This document shows, one piece after another, positions 52,995-60,285 of a stretch of 64,000 bases of DNA; the stretch's first letter is position 1, and every line of letters begins with the position of its first letter. Position numbers and translations under genes: made by a program. The notes under the pieces were generated by a model. The model was given only the letters and a program-made list of their open reading frames with translations. It was not told the origin of the DNA and did not search any database. Origin of the DNA: an uncultured Ilyobacter sp. (GTDB lineage Bacteria > Fusobacteriota > Fusobacteriia > Fusobacteriales > Fusobacteriaceae); NCBI RefSeq assembly GCF_963663625.1, contig NZ_OY760438.1:1-64000 (forward strand), written 5' to 3'.

Positions 52995-54251
52995 TTAACC
53001 CCTCCTAAAATCTAATATTGTCTGAGTGTCACCGTAAAAATAAAGACCATCTTTTCCAGCCGTCCCGTTTCTGTTTTTAGCTGTATCTACTTCCAGGATG
53101 TTTTTCAACTCCGAATCTTCGTTGTAGTATTCATCCCTGTATAGCAACTGAATTACTGAGGCATCTTGCTCTAATTGACCCGAACCTCTCAAGTGGGACA
53201 TCGAAGGCCTACGGTTAGCCTGTGACTCGTTGGCCCTGTTAAGCTGGGAAAGAGCTATGACAACTATCCCCAGCTCTTTAGCGACGTTCTTGAGAGTTTT
53301 TGATATCTCAGTTATGTTTTCGTATTCGCTTTTCCCATCGGATTGTATGAGTTGGATATAGTCGACTACGACAAAATCAAACCTCTTTTGCCTATAGCTT
53401 CTTTTTATCGAGGCTGTAAGCCCATCCAACTTGGAGTATTTGCCTTTAACATCGATTACCTCTAAATCGTAACTACGGAACTTGTTAGACAGTAAATCTA
53501 GTCTATCCTGTTCCTGTGCAGTCAGATTTTTAAGCCCTTCCATCGTCATAAGCTTTCCCAAAGGAATTTGTCCCATGTCCGAATACATACGTTTCACCAA
53601 GTCAGCCGGCTGCATTTCGAGCGTGTAGAATTTCCCGGAATAACCGTTCTCAAGAAGGTTTCTTGTTACAGACAAAGAATAAGCCGTCTTCCCCATTCCC
53701 GGTCTTCCTGCAATTATCACAAGGTCCGTGGGCCTGAAAAACACATGGCCGTCTATTTTTTTAAAACCCGTTTTCAGATCTGGAAGCGTTTTATTTTCAC
53801 GGATGTTATCCAGTTCCTGATGGACCATGACAGACAGTAAATTGCTATCAAAAAAAACGCCTTCCTCCTCCTGGGCCTCTTCTCTCAGAGATTCCAAAAG
53901 CTTATATTTAGCATCTTCAACGAGACCATCGTTTAGATCGGCAAGAGCCTTCCCCAACTTTGACTTAAAAGACTTTTTTTCATAGGCCTCTTTAAGCAGA
54001 TTAACAGACTTTTCAGATTCACTCGATGTTGAAAAATAGCCAGTTGATGACACCATCTCCATGATTTTAAAGCTGTCTATGCTTGTAAGCAGTACCGGAT
54101 TTATTTCTTCTCCGTTGGAATAAAGTTCTTTGATTTCCCGGAAAAGAAGTCTTTCATCTCCATTGAAATATCCTTCCTTCAAGCTGTTTATTATATCTTG
54201 ACCCCTGTTTGTGATTAAGTGATATAGCATTGTCCTCTCTAGGTTCTTCAC
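52995..54251 (-). CDS. dnaB: phage replicative DNA helicase, DnaB type
   Basis: This 418-residue helicase has a short N-terminal primase-binding domain and the RecA-like core with IIAGRPGMGKTAYSLS (Walker A, about 177), FVVVDYIQLIQ (Walker B) and VVIALSQLNR, plus GSGQLEQDASVIQLLYR near the end. It unwinds phage DNA and is loaded by the initiator encoded just upstream. A GTG start overlaps that gene's stop. No intein is present. Confidence 0.9.
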   Translation of the reverse strand: MKNLERTMLYHLITNRGQDIINSLKEGYFNGDERLLFREIKELYSNGEEINPVLLTSIDSFKIMEMVSSTGYFSTSSESEKSVNLLKEAYEKKSFKSKLGKALADLNDGLVEDAKYKLLESLREEAQEEEGVFFDSNLLSVMVHQELDNIRENKTLPDLKTGFKKIDGHVFFRPTDLVIIAGRPGMGKTAYSLSVTRNLLENGYSGKFYTLEMQPADLVKRMYSDMGQIPLGKLMTMEGLKNLTAQEQDRLDLLSNKFRSYDLEVIDVKGKYSKLDGLTASIKRSYRQKRFDFVVVDYIQLIQSDGKSEYENITEISKTLKNVAKELGIVVIALSQLNRANESQANRRPSMSHLRGSGQLEQDASVIQLLYRDEYYNEDSELKNILEVDTAKNRNGTAGKDGLYFYGDTQTILDFRRG

Positions 54252-55108
54252 GCTATCATCCCCATCTCTTTAAGCATTTTTCTAGTTTTAGAATCCAATT
54301 CACCAACAGTTGGACTCTTGGTTCCTGTCTCATCCCCGTAGAATCCACCAAGTATTTTATTCAGCTGTTTTCCGGTTATAAAATGTTTGACCGTAGGTTT
54401 GTTAGCAGTCTCACCCCTCAAGAAAGAGGAACTCCTAATAGCATCAATCAGTGCCGGTATAGAGTGGTTTTTTAAATCACTAGGAGATATACACATCTGC
54501 ACTCTTACCTGTGGCTCACCAGTTGCTTTTGATATCAGCTCACAGTATTTTTCAAAATCTGAATTTTGATTCGTGGATATATTAATCTTATTTAGTCTAT
54601 TTGTATTATTCTTATTCGGGTACGGTTTTCCGTACTGGTCATCGGTACGGTTTTCCGTACTGGTAGCAGTACTATTTTTAGTACTGGTACTATTTTCCGT
54701 ACTGGTGCTATTTTTAGTACTGGTAGCGGTACTATTTTCAGTACTGGTTTTTGATTGATATTTTTCCTTTATTTCATCAATTTCAGGTTCAGTTATAAAG
54801 TATTTTGTAGCGGTCCCATTTTTCTTTTCAGCTTCAAGAAGTCCTATCTCAACTAGAAGTCCAATAGCTTTATTGATGGTCTCTCTCCTGGCTCCTGTAA
54901 AATCTACCAGTGCAGCATAACTTAGTTTAAAATAAACCTCGCTTTTTTCATTCATCCAACCGTTATTTCTGGAAAGGTTGTAATTATTTAAAGCTAGCAT
55001 ATAAATTTCTCTATGAAGGCTTTTAAGCCCTTTAATCCCATAGATCCACTTAGGCATCTGATAAAATTCTTTTTTCTCCATATCTTTTGTAGTAAGTCTT
55101 TTTGCCAT
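54248..55108 (-). CDS. phage replication initiator/replisome organizer (winged helix)
   Basis: This 286-residue protein has an N-terminal winged-helix domain (KEFYQMPKWIYGIKGLKSLHREIYMLALNNY...LVDFTGARRETINKAIGLLVEIGLLEAEK), a middle Ser/Thr/Asn-rich repeat linker (about 125-165) and a C-terminal domain (PQVRVQMCISPSDLKNHSIPALIDAI) that may contact DnaB. The linker is coded by six near-identical 16-bp direct repeats, so the origin may lie in this gene as in lambda O. The ATG at 55108 follows TTGGAGGTTATAAA; the longer upstream frame enters the structured leader. Confidence 0.8.
   Translation of the reverse strand: MAKRLTTKDMEKKEFYQMPKWIYGIKGLKSLHREIYMLALNNYNLSRNNGWMNEKSEVYFKLSYAALVDFTGARRETINKAIGLLVEIGLLEAEKKNGTATKYFITEPEIDEIKEKYQSKTSTENSTATSTKNSTSTENSTSTKNSTATSTENRTDDQYGKPYPNKNNTNRLNKINISTNQNSDFEKYCELISKATGEPQVRVQMCISPSDLKNHSIPALIDAIRSSSFLRGETANKPTVKHFITGKQLNKILGGFYGDETGTKSPTVGELDSKTRKMLKEMGMIA
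54624..54748. repeat. six 16-bp iteron-like repeats inside the initiator gene
   Basis: Copies of KNTTTTNNGTACTGGT start at 54624, 54649, 54673, 54691, 54709 and 54733 (spacings 25, 24, 18, 18, 24). All end in GTACTGGT. They encode the Thr/Ser linker. Their position inside the initiator gene matches known phage origins (lambda O, lactococcal phages). Confidence 0.6.
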
Positions 55109-55122
55109 TTTATAACCTCCAA

Positions 55123-55222
55123 TTTTTATTAGAGGACCAGCCACGATCCTCAATTTATGTTCTTATGAGAGCCCCCAAAGGGCAGGCCGTGGCTGGCTGT
55201 CCCATGGAAACTCTAATAAAAA
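55123..55222 (-). promoter_or_regulatory. large inverted repeat leader before the initiator gene
   Basis: TTTTTATTAGAG/CTCTAATAAAAA, GGAC/GTCC, CCAGCCACG/CGTGGCTGG and an inner GCCC/GGGC nest to form a stem of about 100 nt. It ends next to the GGAGG of the initiator gene. It may be a regulatory mRNA leader or a DNA structure at an early promoter. Confidence 0.6.
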
Positions 55223-55327
55223 CACAAGTACGCTGGTTATATTTATGTCCGAACCAGCAACGGACAACCGTCTTTTATCTTCAAGGAGCCCGCACATGCA
55301 GTAAATATTACAGAATTAACCAAATCT
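55223..55327. other. short non-coding stretch
   Basis: This holds a small hairpin TGTCCG-AACCAGCAA-CGGACA at 55248-55268 and nothing else recognised. Confidence 0.35.
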
Positions 55328-55522
55328 TTATTCAGATCGTAATCGGATAGGCGCCGGACAAAATTTAAAGCCATCTTTTACGGTATCTGAACTTAAGTAA
55401 AGGGTTGATTCTTTTTTCTTCAGTTCGATACCGTAAAGAAAATCTATGTTAATTTTTAATTTGTCCCACTCTGATTTACTAAGCTTTGATAACTCTTCGT
55501 ATAATTTTTCAGATATTTCCAC
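55328..55522 (-). CDS. small phage protein of unknown function
   Basis: This 64-residue protein (EISEKLYEELSKLSKSEWDK...PAPIRLRSE) starts at a GTG (55522) behind GGAGGCGAGAGA. The next gene upstream uses nearly the same ribosome site and GTG, suggesting a duplicated leader. The longer ORF reading upstream crosses the plus-strand gene and is not real. Confidence 0.6.
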   Translation of the reverse strand: MEISEKLYEELSKLSKSEWDKLKINIDFLYGIELKKKESTLYLSSDTVKDGFKFCPAPIRLRSE

Positions 55523-55573
55523 TCTCTCGCCTCCTAAAAATAAAACTTGAAAGATGTAATGTTTCAAGGCATA

Positions 55574-55604
55574 ATTCCTCTGGTGGCGGAAACCAAGGAG
55601 GAAT
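55574..55604 (+). promoter_or_regulatory. hairpin covering the ribosome site of the 99-residue gene
   Basis: ATTCCTC (55574-55580) pairs with GAGGAAT (55598-55604) and TGG with CCA, hiding the AAGGAGG site just before the ATG at 55605. Translation may need an RNA- or temperature-driven opening. Confidence 0.5.
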
Positions 55605-55904
55605 ATGTTTAAAATAGAAACAAACTTTGATGAACTTGAAGAAAACCTTAATGAACTTGCAAAAAAAGCGGAAGAATTAAATAATGAAGAATTTACAGTG
55701 CACCTTACTGACGAAGGTGTTATAAAGCACACCAATTGCTCCAGCTTAGAAGAGCTTTATAATTTATCAGGTGTTTTGGAGTCTGATGATGATGAAACTG
55801 CAATTTCAAAAATCGACTCTTACCTAAAAAATCAACCTATTGGTTCTTTTGAAGAACTTATGGGAGCAATTGGCGAAGATTTTATCTTAGATCAACTTAA
55901 ATAA
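55605..55904 (+). CDS. acidic phage protein encoded against the replication operon
   Basis: This 99-residue, strongly acidic protein (DELEENLNELAKKAEELNNEEFTV...LESDDDETAISKIDSYL) stands alone on the plus strand between two leftward genes and converges with the small gene that ends at 55897. AAGGAGGAAT precedes the ATG but is predicted to be paired. Lone counter-strand acidic genes in a prophage are often expressed in lysogens or mimic DNA; neither is shown here. Confidence 0.65.
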   Translation: MFKIETNFDELEENLNELAKKAEELNNEEFTVHLTDEGVIKHTNCSSLEELYNLSGVLESDDDETAISKIDSYLKNQPIGSFEELMGAIGEDFILDQLK

Positions 55905-56058
55905 TTTTATTTTCCGCCACTTTTTTTCCAGGCATTTCAACTTTTAGGGTGATATTTTTCTTAATAAATTCTCTTTTTATCTCTTCTTTAGCTTTGTTGA
56001 CGCGTTTTTTAATATACCTTCTCAGAACTCGTTTTTTTCTCTTCTGAAAATTCCTCAC
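55897..56058 (-). CDS. small very basic phage protein
   Basis: This 53-residue protein (RNFQKRKKRVLRRYIKKRV...) is extremely basic, so nucleic acid binding is plausible. It starts at a GTG after GGAGGTGAGAGA, the same arrangement as the gene at 55522. Its end overlaps the end of the plus-strand acidic gene by 8 bp. Confidence 0.55.
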   Translation of the reverse strand: MRNFQKRKKRVLRRYIKKRVNKAKEEIKREFIKKNITLKVEMPGKKVAENKII

Positions 56059-56095
56059 TCTCTCACCTCCTTGGACTGGCATTTTTAAACCTTTA

Positions 56096-56341
56096 TTAGT
56101 TCACGTGGTTTTCAAAAAAAATTGCAGGATCTTTCCCAAGTCCTACACCGATATCATATATTTTTGATAGTTGGCCACCTTTTTTTCCATTTTTCATGTT
56201 ATTTAAAAAGACATATAACGCTTTGGGAGTTGTCCCTATTTTCCTTGCAAAAGCTGCCTCACTCATACCAGCCCGAGCTATTTCAGCACTGATATTGTCT
56301 GCTATATTTTTATAAAATTCTACTTTTTTCAGCACAATCAT
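56096..56341 (-). CDS. Cro/CI-like HTH regulator
   Basis: This 81-residue protein has a single helix-turn-helix (ISAEIARAGMSEAAFARKIGTTPKALYVFLNNM). It is first in the leftward replication operon and is expressed from a promoter with an operator in its spacer, so it is probably the Cro-type lytic regulator or an early activator. AAGGAGGAGTA precedes the ATG. Confidence 0.75.
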   Translation of the reverse strand: MIVLKKVEFYKNIADNISAEIARAGMSEAAFARKIGTTPKALYVFLNNMKNGKKGGQLSKIYDIGVGLGKDPAIFFENHVN

Positions 56342-56372
56342 TACTCCTCCTTATCATTAGATTACATATATC

Positions 56373-56401
56373 ATATTAAACCTTTTTTGGTTCAAAGTCA
56401 A
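56373..56401 (-). promoter_or_regulatory. leftward early promoter with operator in spacer
   Basis: On the minus strand TTGACT-17 bp-TAATAT. The spacer contains AACC-AAAAAA-GGTT (56379-56392), one of the 14-bp operator family also found at 59192-59351. The promoter drives the Cro-like gene and replication operon. Confidence 0.8.
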
Positions 56402-56492
56402 GTCTATATTATTGTTTTTATGTTTTTTCTTGAAATTCAATATATTATGTGGCATTATTGTGTATACTAAAATAACAGGAGGGGAAAGGACT

Positions 56493-56987
56493 ATGAAGAA
56501 AATATTTATATTGTTCATTTTGATAAATTCATTAAGTTTTGCACAATTTGAAAAAATGTATAACATTACCGTTGCATCTGAGGAAGGGAATACTTTTTAT
56601 ATTTATGATAAGTTTGACAAAGAGTCAAAAGAAATTGGCAATGAAGATTATAACTGCATTTCTGTTCTTAAATTTAAGAACAGAAAAGAAGCATATAATA
56701 AATTCTGTAAAACTATAGAAATGATATCCGAATTAGGTCTAGACAACCTTGAAATTTTAAACCACAAAGTTTTATCAAATACAGGTTATTTTACAGCTAA
56801 TTCACACAACAAATATTTAGGTAAGATGTTTGTGAGCTGGCAGGCGAATGAAGTCAGATTGGTTGGATTCAATAATGAGAAGGCATATCAAAATTTAATT
56901 AATTACTCTAATGGGAACAAAATATTAAATCCAGCTGAGAATTTATACCTCCGATTTTTGGAAAATGGAGTTACTTATCAATATTAA
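56493..56987 (+). CDS. exported small protein, probable lysogenic-conversion gene
   Basis: This 164-residue protein has a signal peptide (MKKIFILFILINSLSFAQ) and a mature part of mixed alpha/beta structure without a family I know. AGGAGGGGAAAGG precedes the ATG at 56493. It lies in the immunity region on the strand opposite the repressor genes, a typical place for prophage-expressed cargo genes. It may alter the host envelope or exclude other phages; this is inference. Confidence 0.65.
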   Translation: MKKIFILFILINSLSFAQFEKMYNITVASEEGNTFYIYDKFDKESKEIGNEDYNCISVLKFKNRKEAYNKFCKTIEMISELGLDNLEILNHKVLSNTGYFTANSHNKYLGKMFVSWQANEVRLVGFNNEKAYQNLINYSNGNKILNPAENLYLRFLENGVTYQY

Positions 56988-57019
56988 AAATATATAATCT
57001 AATCAAAGAAGGTGTCTAA

Positions 57020-57241
57020 ATGGAATACAAAAGAAGATGGTGTCCAAATTGTCAAAAATATGTAAAAGCAGTAAAAAATTCTATGTCCAATTTTAAAATA
57101 TTTATGTGTGTAATTTTACCACCTTATTTAGCCTGGACTTTATTAAAAATGCTATTTACAAGCCCGGTATGGATATGTGACAACTGCGGATCTGAGACAG
57201 AGAAGAAAGAACCTAGAAGCCATAGAAATAAATTTTTATAA
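57020..57241 (+). CDS. membrane zinc-ribbon protein (split CxxC, LITAF-like layout)
   Basis: This 73-residue protein has CPNC near the start, a hydrophobic stretch (IFMCVILPPYLAWTLLKMLF) and CDNC near the end, so two cysteine pairs flank a membrane segment, as in LITAF-type monotopic proteins. It follows the exported-protein gene by 32 bp with AAGAAGG before the start and probably shares its transcript. Confidence 0.65.
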   Translation: MEYKRRWCPNCQKYVKAVKNSMSNFKIFMCVILPPYLAWTLLKMLFTSPVWICDNCGSETEKKEPRSHRNKFL

Positions 57242-57246
57242 AAAAA

Positions 57247-57272
57247 GAGCCCCTTATAGGGGCTTGTTTTAT
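57247..57272. terminator. bidirectional intrinsic terminator
   Basis: GCCCCT-TAT-AGGGGC with T-rich flanks on both sides (TTGTTTTATT on plus) separates convergent genes. Confidence 0.75.
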
Positions 57273-57793
57273 TGTTTTTCATCGTTTTGTTTTAAAAGTG
57301 CTAATATGGATTCTAGAACTTGATCGCCGTCATCCTTAAACATGCTTTTGATAACTATATAAAACAGCCCTACGACTTCTACAAACACACCAGAAACAAA
57401 AAAATTAAACATGGCAGGACTTATTGTATAACTCCCCTTACAAACTGCGAAAATTATATAGTACAAAGCAACTAATTGTAAGAGTATAACTCCAAGCAAC
57501 CCATACCCGATAAACCTTCTATCAAGTTTCTTTTTCTGTTCAAACTCGATCCACTTTCCAGAAATTTTTTTCAAAAAATTAATTCTTATTTTTTCAAGAT
57601 TGTCATCTATGAAATTATCTCGAGATTGTTCCTCTATTAAATCGTCTATAGTTTCTTCTTCTGGTAAATCTTTAAACAAAAAATTGAAGTCCTCGTCGCT
57701 AAACTCAATATCGTCAAACTCTAAGTCATCTAAATTAAATTCCTCGTCTATTTGTTGTGCGGACTTTGTTTTTCCATTTTTAAATTTATCCAT
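57269..57793 (-). CDS. two-helix membrane protein with acidic N-terminus, ImmA partner
   Basis: This 174-residue protein has an acidic cytoplasmic segment (NLDDLEFDDIEFSDEDFNFLF), a linker, two helices (YGLLGVILLQLVALYYIIFAV and FFVSGVFVEVVGLFYIVI) and a short tail. It overlaps the ImmA gene end by 8 bp. A membrane partner of an immunity protease could hold or trigger it; this is inference. Confidence 0.65.
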   Translation of the reverse strand: MDKFKNGKTKSAQQIDEEFNLDDLEFDDIEFSDEDFNFLFKDLPEEETIDDLIEEQSRDNFIDDNLEKIRINFLKKISGKWIEFEQKKKLDRRFIGYGLLGVILLQLVALYYIIFAVCKGSYTISPAMFNFFVSGVFVEVVGLFYIVIKSMFKDDGDQVLESILALLKQNDEKQ

Positions 57794-58298
57794 AGTATGG
57801 AACCCCTAAAAAGTCTAATCTGTATTTCATGGCAGCTCTAGACACTCTAAATTTATTTGCCATTTCTTGCAAAGTTGGGAAAAAAAGTTTTTCTATAGTT
57901 TCTCTTATGAGATCTTCAGGCATTAAAAGTTCAGCAGCGAAAAAATCAGCAGCTCTTTCTTTTTTGTTTTTAGACCCACCCCTTAAAGAAACCACTCTTT
58001 TTTTACCGTTTAAATCCCCAAGAAAATAGTGCCCCAATTCATGAGCAACTGTAAACACATTTCTTGTATCTTGATGTTGATTGTTTACAATTATTCTAAT
58101 TTCACCATTATCTTTTTTTTCGATTAATCCAGATAGTTCATACCCATTAATATTGTCTAGGTTTGCTGTAAAGAACTTTATATTTTTGTCATTTAATATT
58201 TTTGCTATATCTATTGGCAGAGAAGTTAAATTATATTCATTTCTTATTTTAGCGGCTAGATCCTTTATAGTTTTTCGATCCTCGGCTTTCAGAAACAT
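57786..58298 (-). CDS. ImmA/IrrE-family metalloprotease
   Basis: This 170-residue zinc peptidase has the motif VAHELGHYFLG (His86-Glu87, His90) and the family layout, with PIDIAKILNDKNIKFF at the start and KKERAADFFAAELLMP after the active site (third ligand Glu). ImmA of ICEBs1 cleaves the ImmR repressor to release the lytic genes. Here an S24-type repressor lies upstream in the same direction. The start at 58298 follows GGAGGTGGAGATT; a TTG five codons earlier is less likely. Confidence 0.88.
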   Translation of the reverse strand: MFLKAEDRKTIKDLAAKIRNEYNLTSLPIDIAKILNDKNIKFFTANLDNINGYELSGLIEKKDNGEIRIIVNNQHQDTRNVFTVAHELGHYFLGDLNGKKRVVSLRGGSKNKKERAADFFAAELLMPEDLIRETIEKLFFPTLQEMANKFRVSRAAMKYRLDFLGVPYYG

Positions 58299-58426
58299 AA
58301 TCTCCACCTCCAATCTAATTAAAAATTTATAATAATTTCCAATTGAATTTTACCACAATATATATCCATTATACAACTATTTTTAATAATATCCTTCTAC
58401 CCTAAAACCTCTCCTCATTTATCTCC

Positions 58427-59134
58427 CTAAGCCTTCTCCATTATCCAAATAACCTTGCCGCAGACCTTGAAGTCATCATTCTTACGGACCTCTCTCGGAG
58501 GATAGTTTGTGTTATCCGAATACAGAAAACAGTGACCGTCAAAACATTTGTACCGTTTTACCAGAGCCTCTCCCTCATGGATGAAGATCCCAATATCATT
58601 GTTGGCGACCTCCACTTCTTTTTTGACCATTACAGCATACCCGTTTTTGATAGATGGTTCCATAGAATCACCCCAGACATTTATAATGACACACCCTTCG
58701 GCCACTGATTTAGGCAGCAATAATACGTCCACAGGCTCAGGATTCGGCTCTAGACCTGATCCTGCTGATACCGAGTCATATACCGGAACCTGGATCATGT
58801 CCACCGCTTCTCCTGTTTCTAATTGGGAAATGGACATGTTGGATTGGTCTTTTGTTTTTAGTTTTTTAACTTCTTTTTCCAATTCTTTTAATTGCTCCAA
58901 AATTGGTTCAGGAGTTTTTCGAATATTTTCATAATTTTCAATAATGTTTTTATCTTCTTCAGAAATAAAAAATTCTTTATAAAATCTTTCTAAAAATTTT
59001 TCTGAAGGTTTTTTTCTGTTCTTTTCTAACGCATTGATAAAACTAGCACTTACATCTAATGAATTTCCCATTTCTTCCATGCTAATATTTTTTAGCTCTC
59101 TATATTTTTTAACAATCTCTCCTGTAGTTTTCAT
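58427..59134 (-). CDS. CI/LexA-like phage repressor with S24 peptidase domain
   Basis: This 235-residue repressor has an N-terminal helix-turn-helix (ISMEEMGNSLDVSASFINALEKNRK) and a C-terminal S24 self-cleavage domain. The latter has Ala124-Gly125 as the probable cut site, Ser157 in WGDSMEPS and Lys193 in ALVKRY. RecA-stimulated autocleavage after DNA damage would induce the prophage. GGAGGGAAATTA precedes the ATG. Operators of the AACC-N6-GGTT family lie upstream. Confidence 0.9.
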   Translation of the reverse strand: MKTTGEIVKKYRELKNISMEEMGNSLDVSASFINALEKNRKKPSEKFLERFYKEFFISEEDKNIIENYENIRKTPEPILEQLKELEKEVKKLKTKDQSNMSISQLETGEAVDMIQVPVYDSVSAGSGLEPNPEPVDVLLLPKSVAEGCVIINVWGDSMEPSIKNGYAVMVKKEVEVANNDIGIFIHEGEALVKRYKCFDGHCFLYSDNTNYPPREVRKNDDFKVCGKVIWIMEKA

Positions 59135-59191
59135 TAATTTCCCTCCTACAACATCTTTGATTTAATTTTAAACTATGCAAACAACAAAAAC

Positions 59192-59351
59192 AACCTTTTT
59201 TGGTATAAAAGATAAAAAAATGTTGACAGTGCACCTTTTTAGGTTTATAATCAAAGCAAGACCAATTGAATGAACCTCATAAGGTTTATTTTTTTAGAAA
59301 CATCATGAACTGCAAAAGGTTTATAAAGTGAGAATTGAACCTTAAAGCGTT
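59192..59351. promoter_or_regulatory. cluster of five operators between CI and the rightward operon
   Basis: Sites matching AACC-N6-GGTT start at 59192 (AACCTTTTTTGGTA), 59232 (CACCTTTTTAGGTT), 59273 (AACCTCATAAGGTT), 59308 (AACTGCAAAAGGTT) and 59338 (AACCTTAAAGCGTT). They surround the promoters of the CI gene and of the rightward operon and probably bind CI. Confidence 0.75.
59223..59251 (+). promoter_or_regulatory. rightward early promoter, perfect sigma70 consensus
   Basis: TTGACA (59223-59228), 17-bp spacer, TATAAT (59246-59251). The operator at 59232-59245 fills most of the spacer, so repression by steric blocking is expected. Confidence 0.88.
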
Positions 59352-59368
59352 TAAAAATAGGAGGCCCA

Positions 59369-59689
59369 ATGACAAAAACAGAAATAGAGGAGGAAATTAT
59401 GATCAAGATAACGTGCATGGAACAAATGAGCAATTACCGATTTGAGGATAGATATGTTTTCCCGAAGGCAGTACATATTGAGGTGGATGTATCAGTATTT
59501 TTGTCCATAGAAGCTCCAGAGATAATCGCTACACATTTAAAAGCCCCAGAGATAATCGCAGATTTTAAGATTACAGCTAAAAGTTTGAAGGCAAGAAAAA
59601 TATCAGCCTCAATAATAGAAGCTGATACAGTCATTGTTAAAGATATTGATTTTTTAGAAGCTTGCTGTGGGAAAATTTTAAAATTTTAG
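59369..59689 (+). CDS. first gene of the rightward operon, repeat-rich beta-solenoid-like protein
   Basis: This 106-residue protein has short repeats (EAPEIIA...KAPEIIAD...KSLKARKISASIIEAD) like those of small right-handed beta solenoids. It may fold as a repeated strand stack; the function is unknown. Two good starts exist in frame: 59369 behind AGGAGG and 59399 behind GAGGAGGAAATT. The first 20 bp of the coding region recur at the next gene. Confidence 0.65.
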   Translation: MTKTEIEEEIMIKITCMEQMSNYRFEDRYVFPKAVHIEVDVSVFLSIEAPEIIATHLKAPEIIADFKITAKSLKARKISASIIEADTVIVKDIDFLEACCGKILKF

Positions 59690-59704
59690 TCTGGGGTGAT
59701 TTAA

Positions 59705-59890
59705 ATGACAAAAACAGAAATAGCCCGTGAGCTCATAAGACCATTCAAGCTGGCTTTTGCTGATATCAGAAAACATGATCTTGAGGCTCACGAAATACAA
59801 TTGATAGTTAAAAATAACAGGCAGTATTCGGAACGGTTTATCAAGTCGTTATTAGCAGAGGTACACCAAGGAGAGGTGAAAGGAAGATGA
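59705..59890 (+). CDS. small phage protein sharing its first codons with the preceding gene
   Basis: This 61-residue protein begins with the same 20-bp sequence (MTKTEI) as the preceding gene, then diverges into KLAFADIRKHDLEAHEIQLIVKNN. Its stop overlaps the next start (ATGA). Function unknown. Confidence 0.6.
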   Translation: MTKTEIARELIRPFKLAFADIRKHDLEAHEIQLIVKNNRQYSERFIKSLLAEVHQGEVKGR

Positions 59891-60009
59891 AATTCGGTAT
59901 AAGTGGAAAATCAGAGGTTTTGGATGAGCTTGTGGCAAAGTATGGGGATATAACAATAGTTGAATGTTTAGAAAGAGAAGAGATTGAAGAGTGCTTAAGG
60001 AGGCGGTAA
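59887..60009 (+). CDS. 40-residue phage protein of unknown function
   Basis: The frame (starting MKFGISGKSEVLDELVAKYG) has AAAGGAAG before its ATG and overlaps the previous stop (ATGA). The end lies 2 nt before the next start, so it belongs to a tight gene train. No family is recognised. Confidence 0.55.
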   Translation: MKFGISGKSEVLDELVAKYGDITIVECLEREEIEECLRRR

Positions 60010-60011
60010 GA

Positions 60012-60185
60012 GTGGCTGTATGTAATCTTTGTGGGAACTGGATGGATAAGGTTGGAAACTGGGGCGATGGCTGGACAGAGCCTTACGAGGAATTGTGGAG
60101 GTGCGATTGTGGACAGGAACTGGATAAGAATCAAGCTTATGGAGATAGTTGGTCTATTGAAGCTGAGGAAGAAGAGGAAGATTAA
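60012..60185 (+). CDS. small zinc-ribbon-like phage protein
   Basis: This 57-residue protein has CNLC...CDC, a probable zinc ribbon, and an acidic tail (EAEEEEED). A GTG start at 60012 follows AAGGAGGCGG. Function unknown. Confidence 0.6.
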   Translation: MAVCNLCGNWMDKVGNWGDGWTEPYEELWRCDCGQELDKNQAYGDSWSIEAEEEEED

Positions 60186-60285
60186 ATATTATGGAGATTT
60201 CTAGTTTTTTTAGATCTTCTTATTTCGCTTATAAGTAATTTTTGAAATAAGGGGATTTATCAAAAACTAAAAACGGAGGTCTAAT

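Noticed and set aside
54655..54750. CRISPR array
   Set aside because: The repeats are 16 bp with spacers of only 2-9 bp and lie within a coding region; there are no cas genes nearby.
54573..54758. Hydrophobic plus-strand frame across the iteron region
   Set aside because: It is the reverse reading of the Thr/Ser repeat linker in the initiator gene, with no ribosome site.
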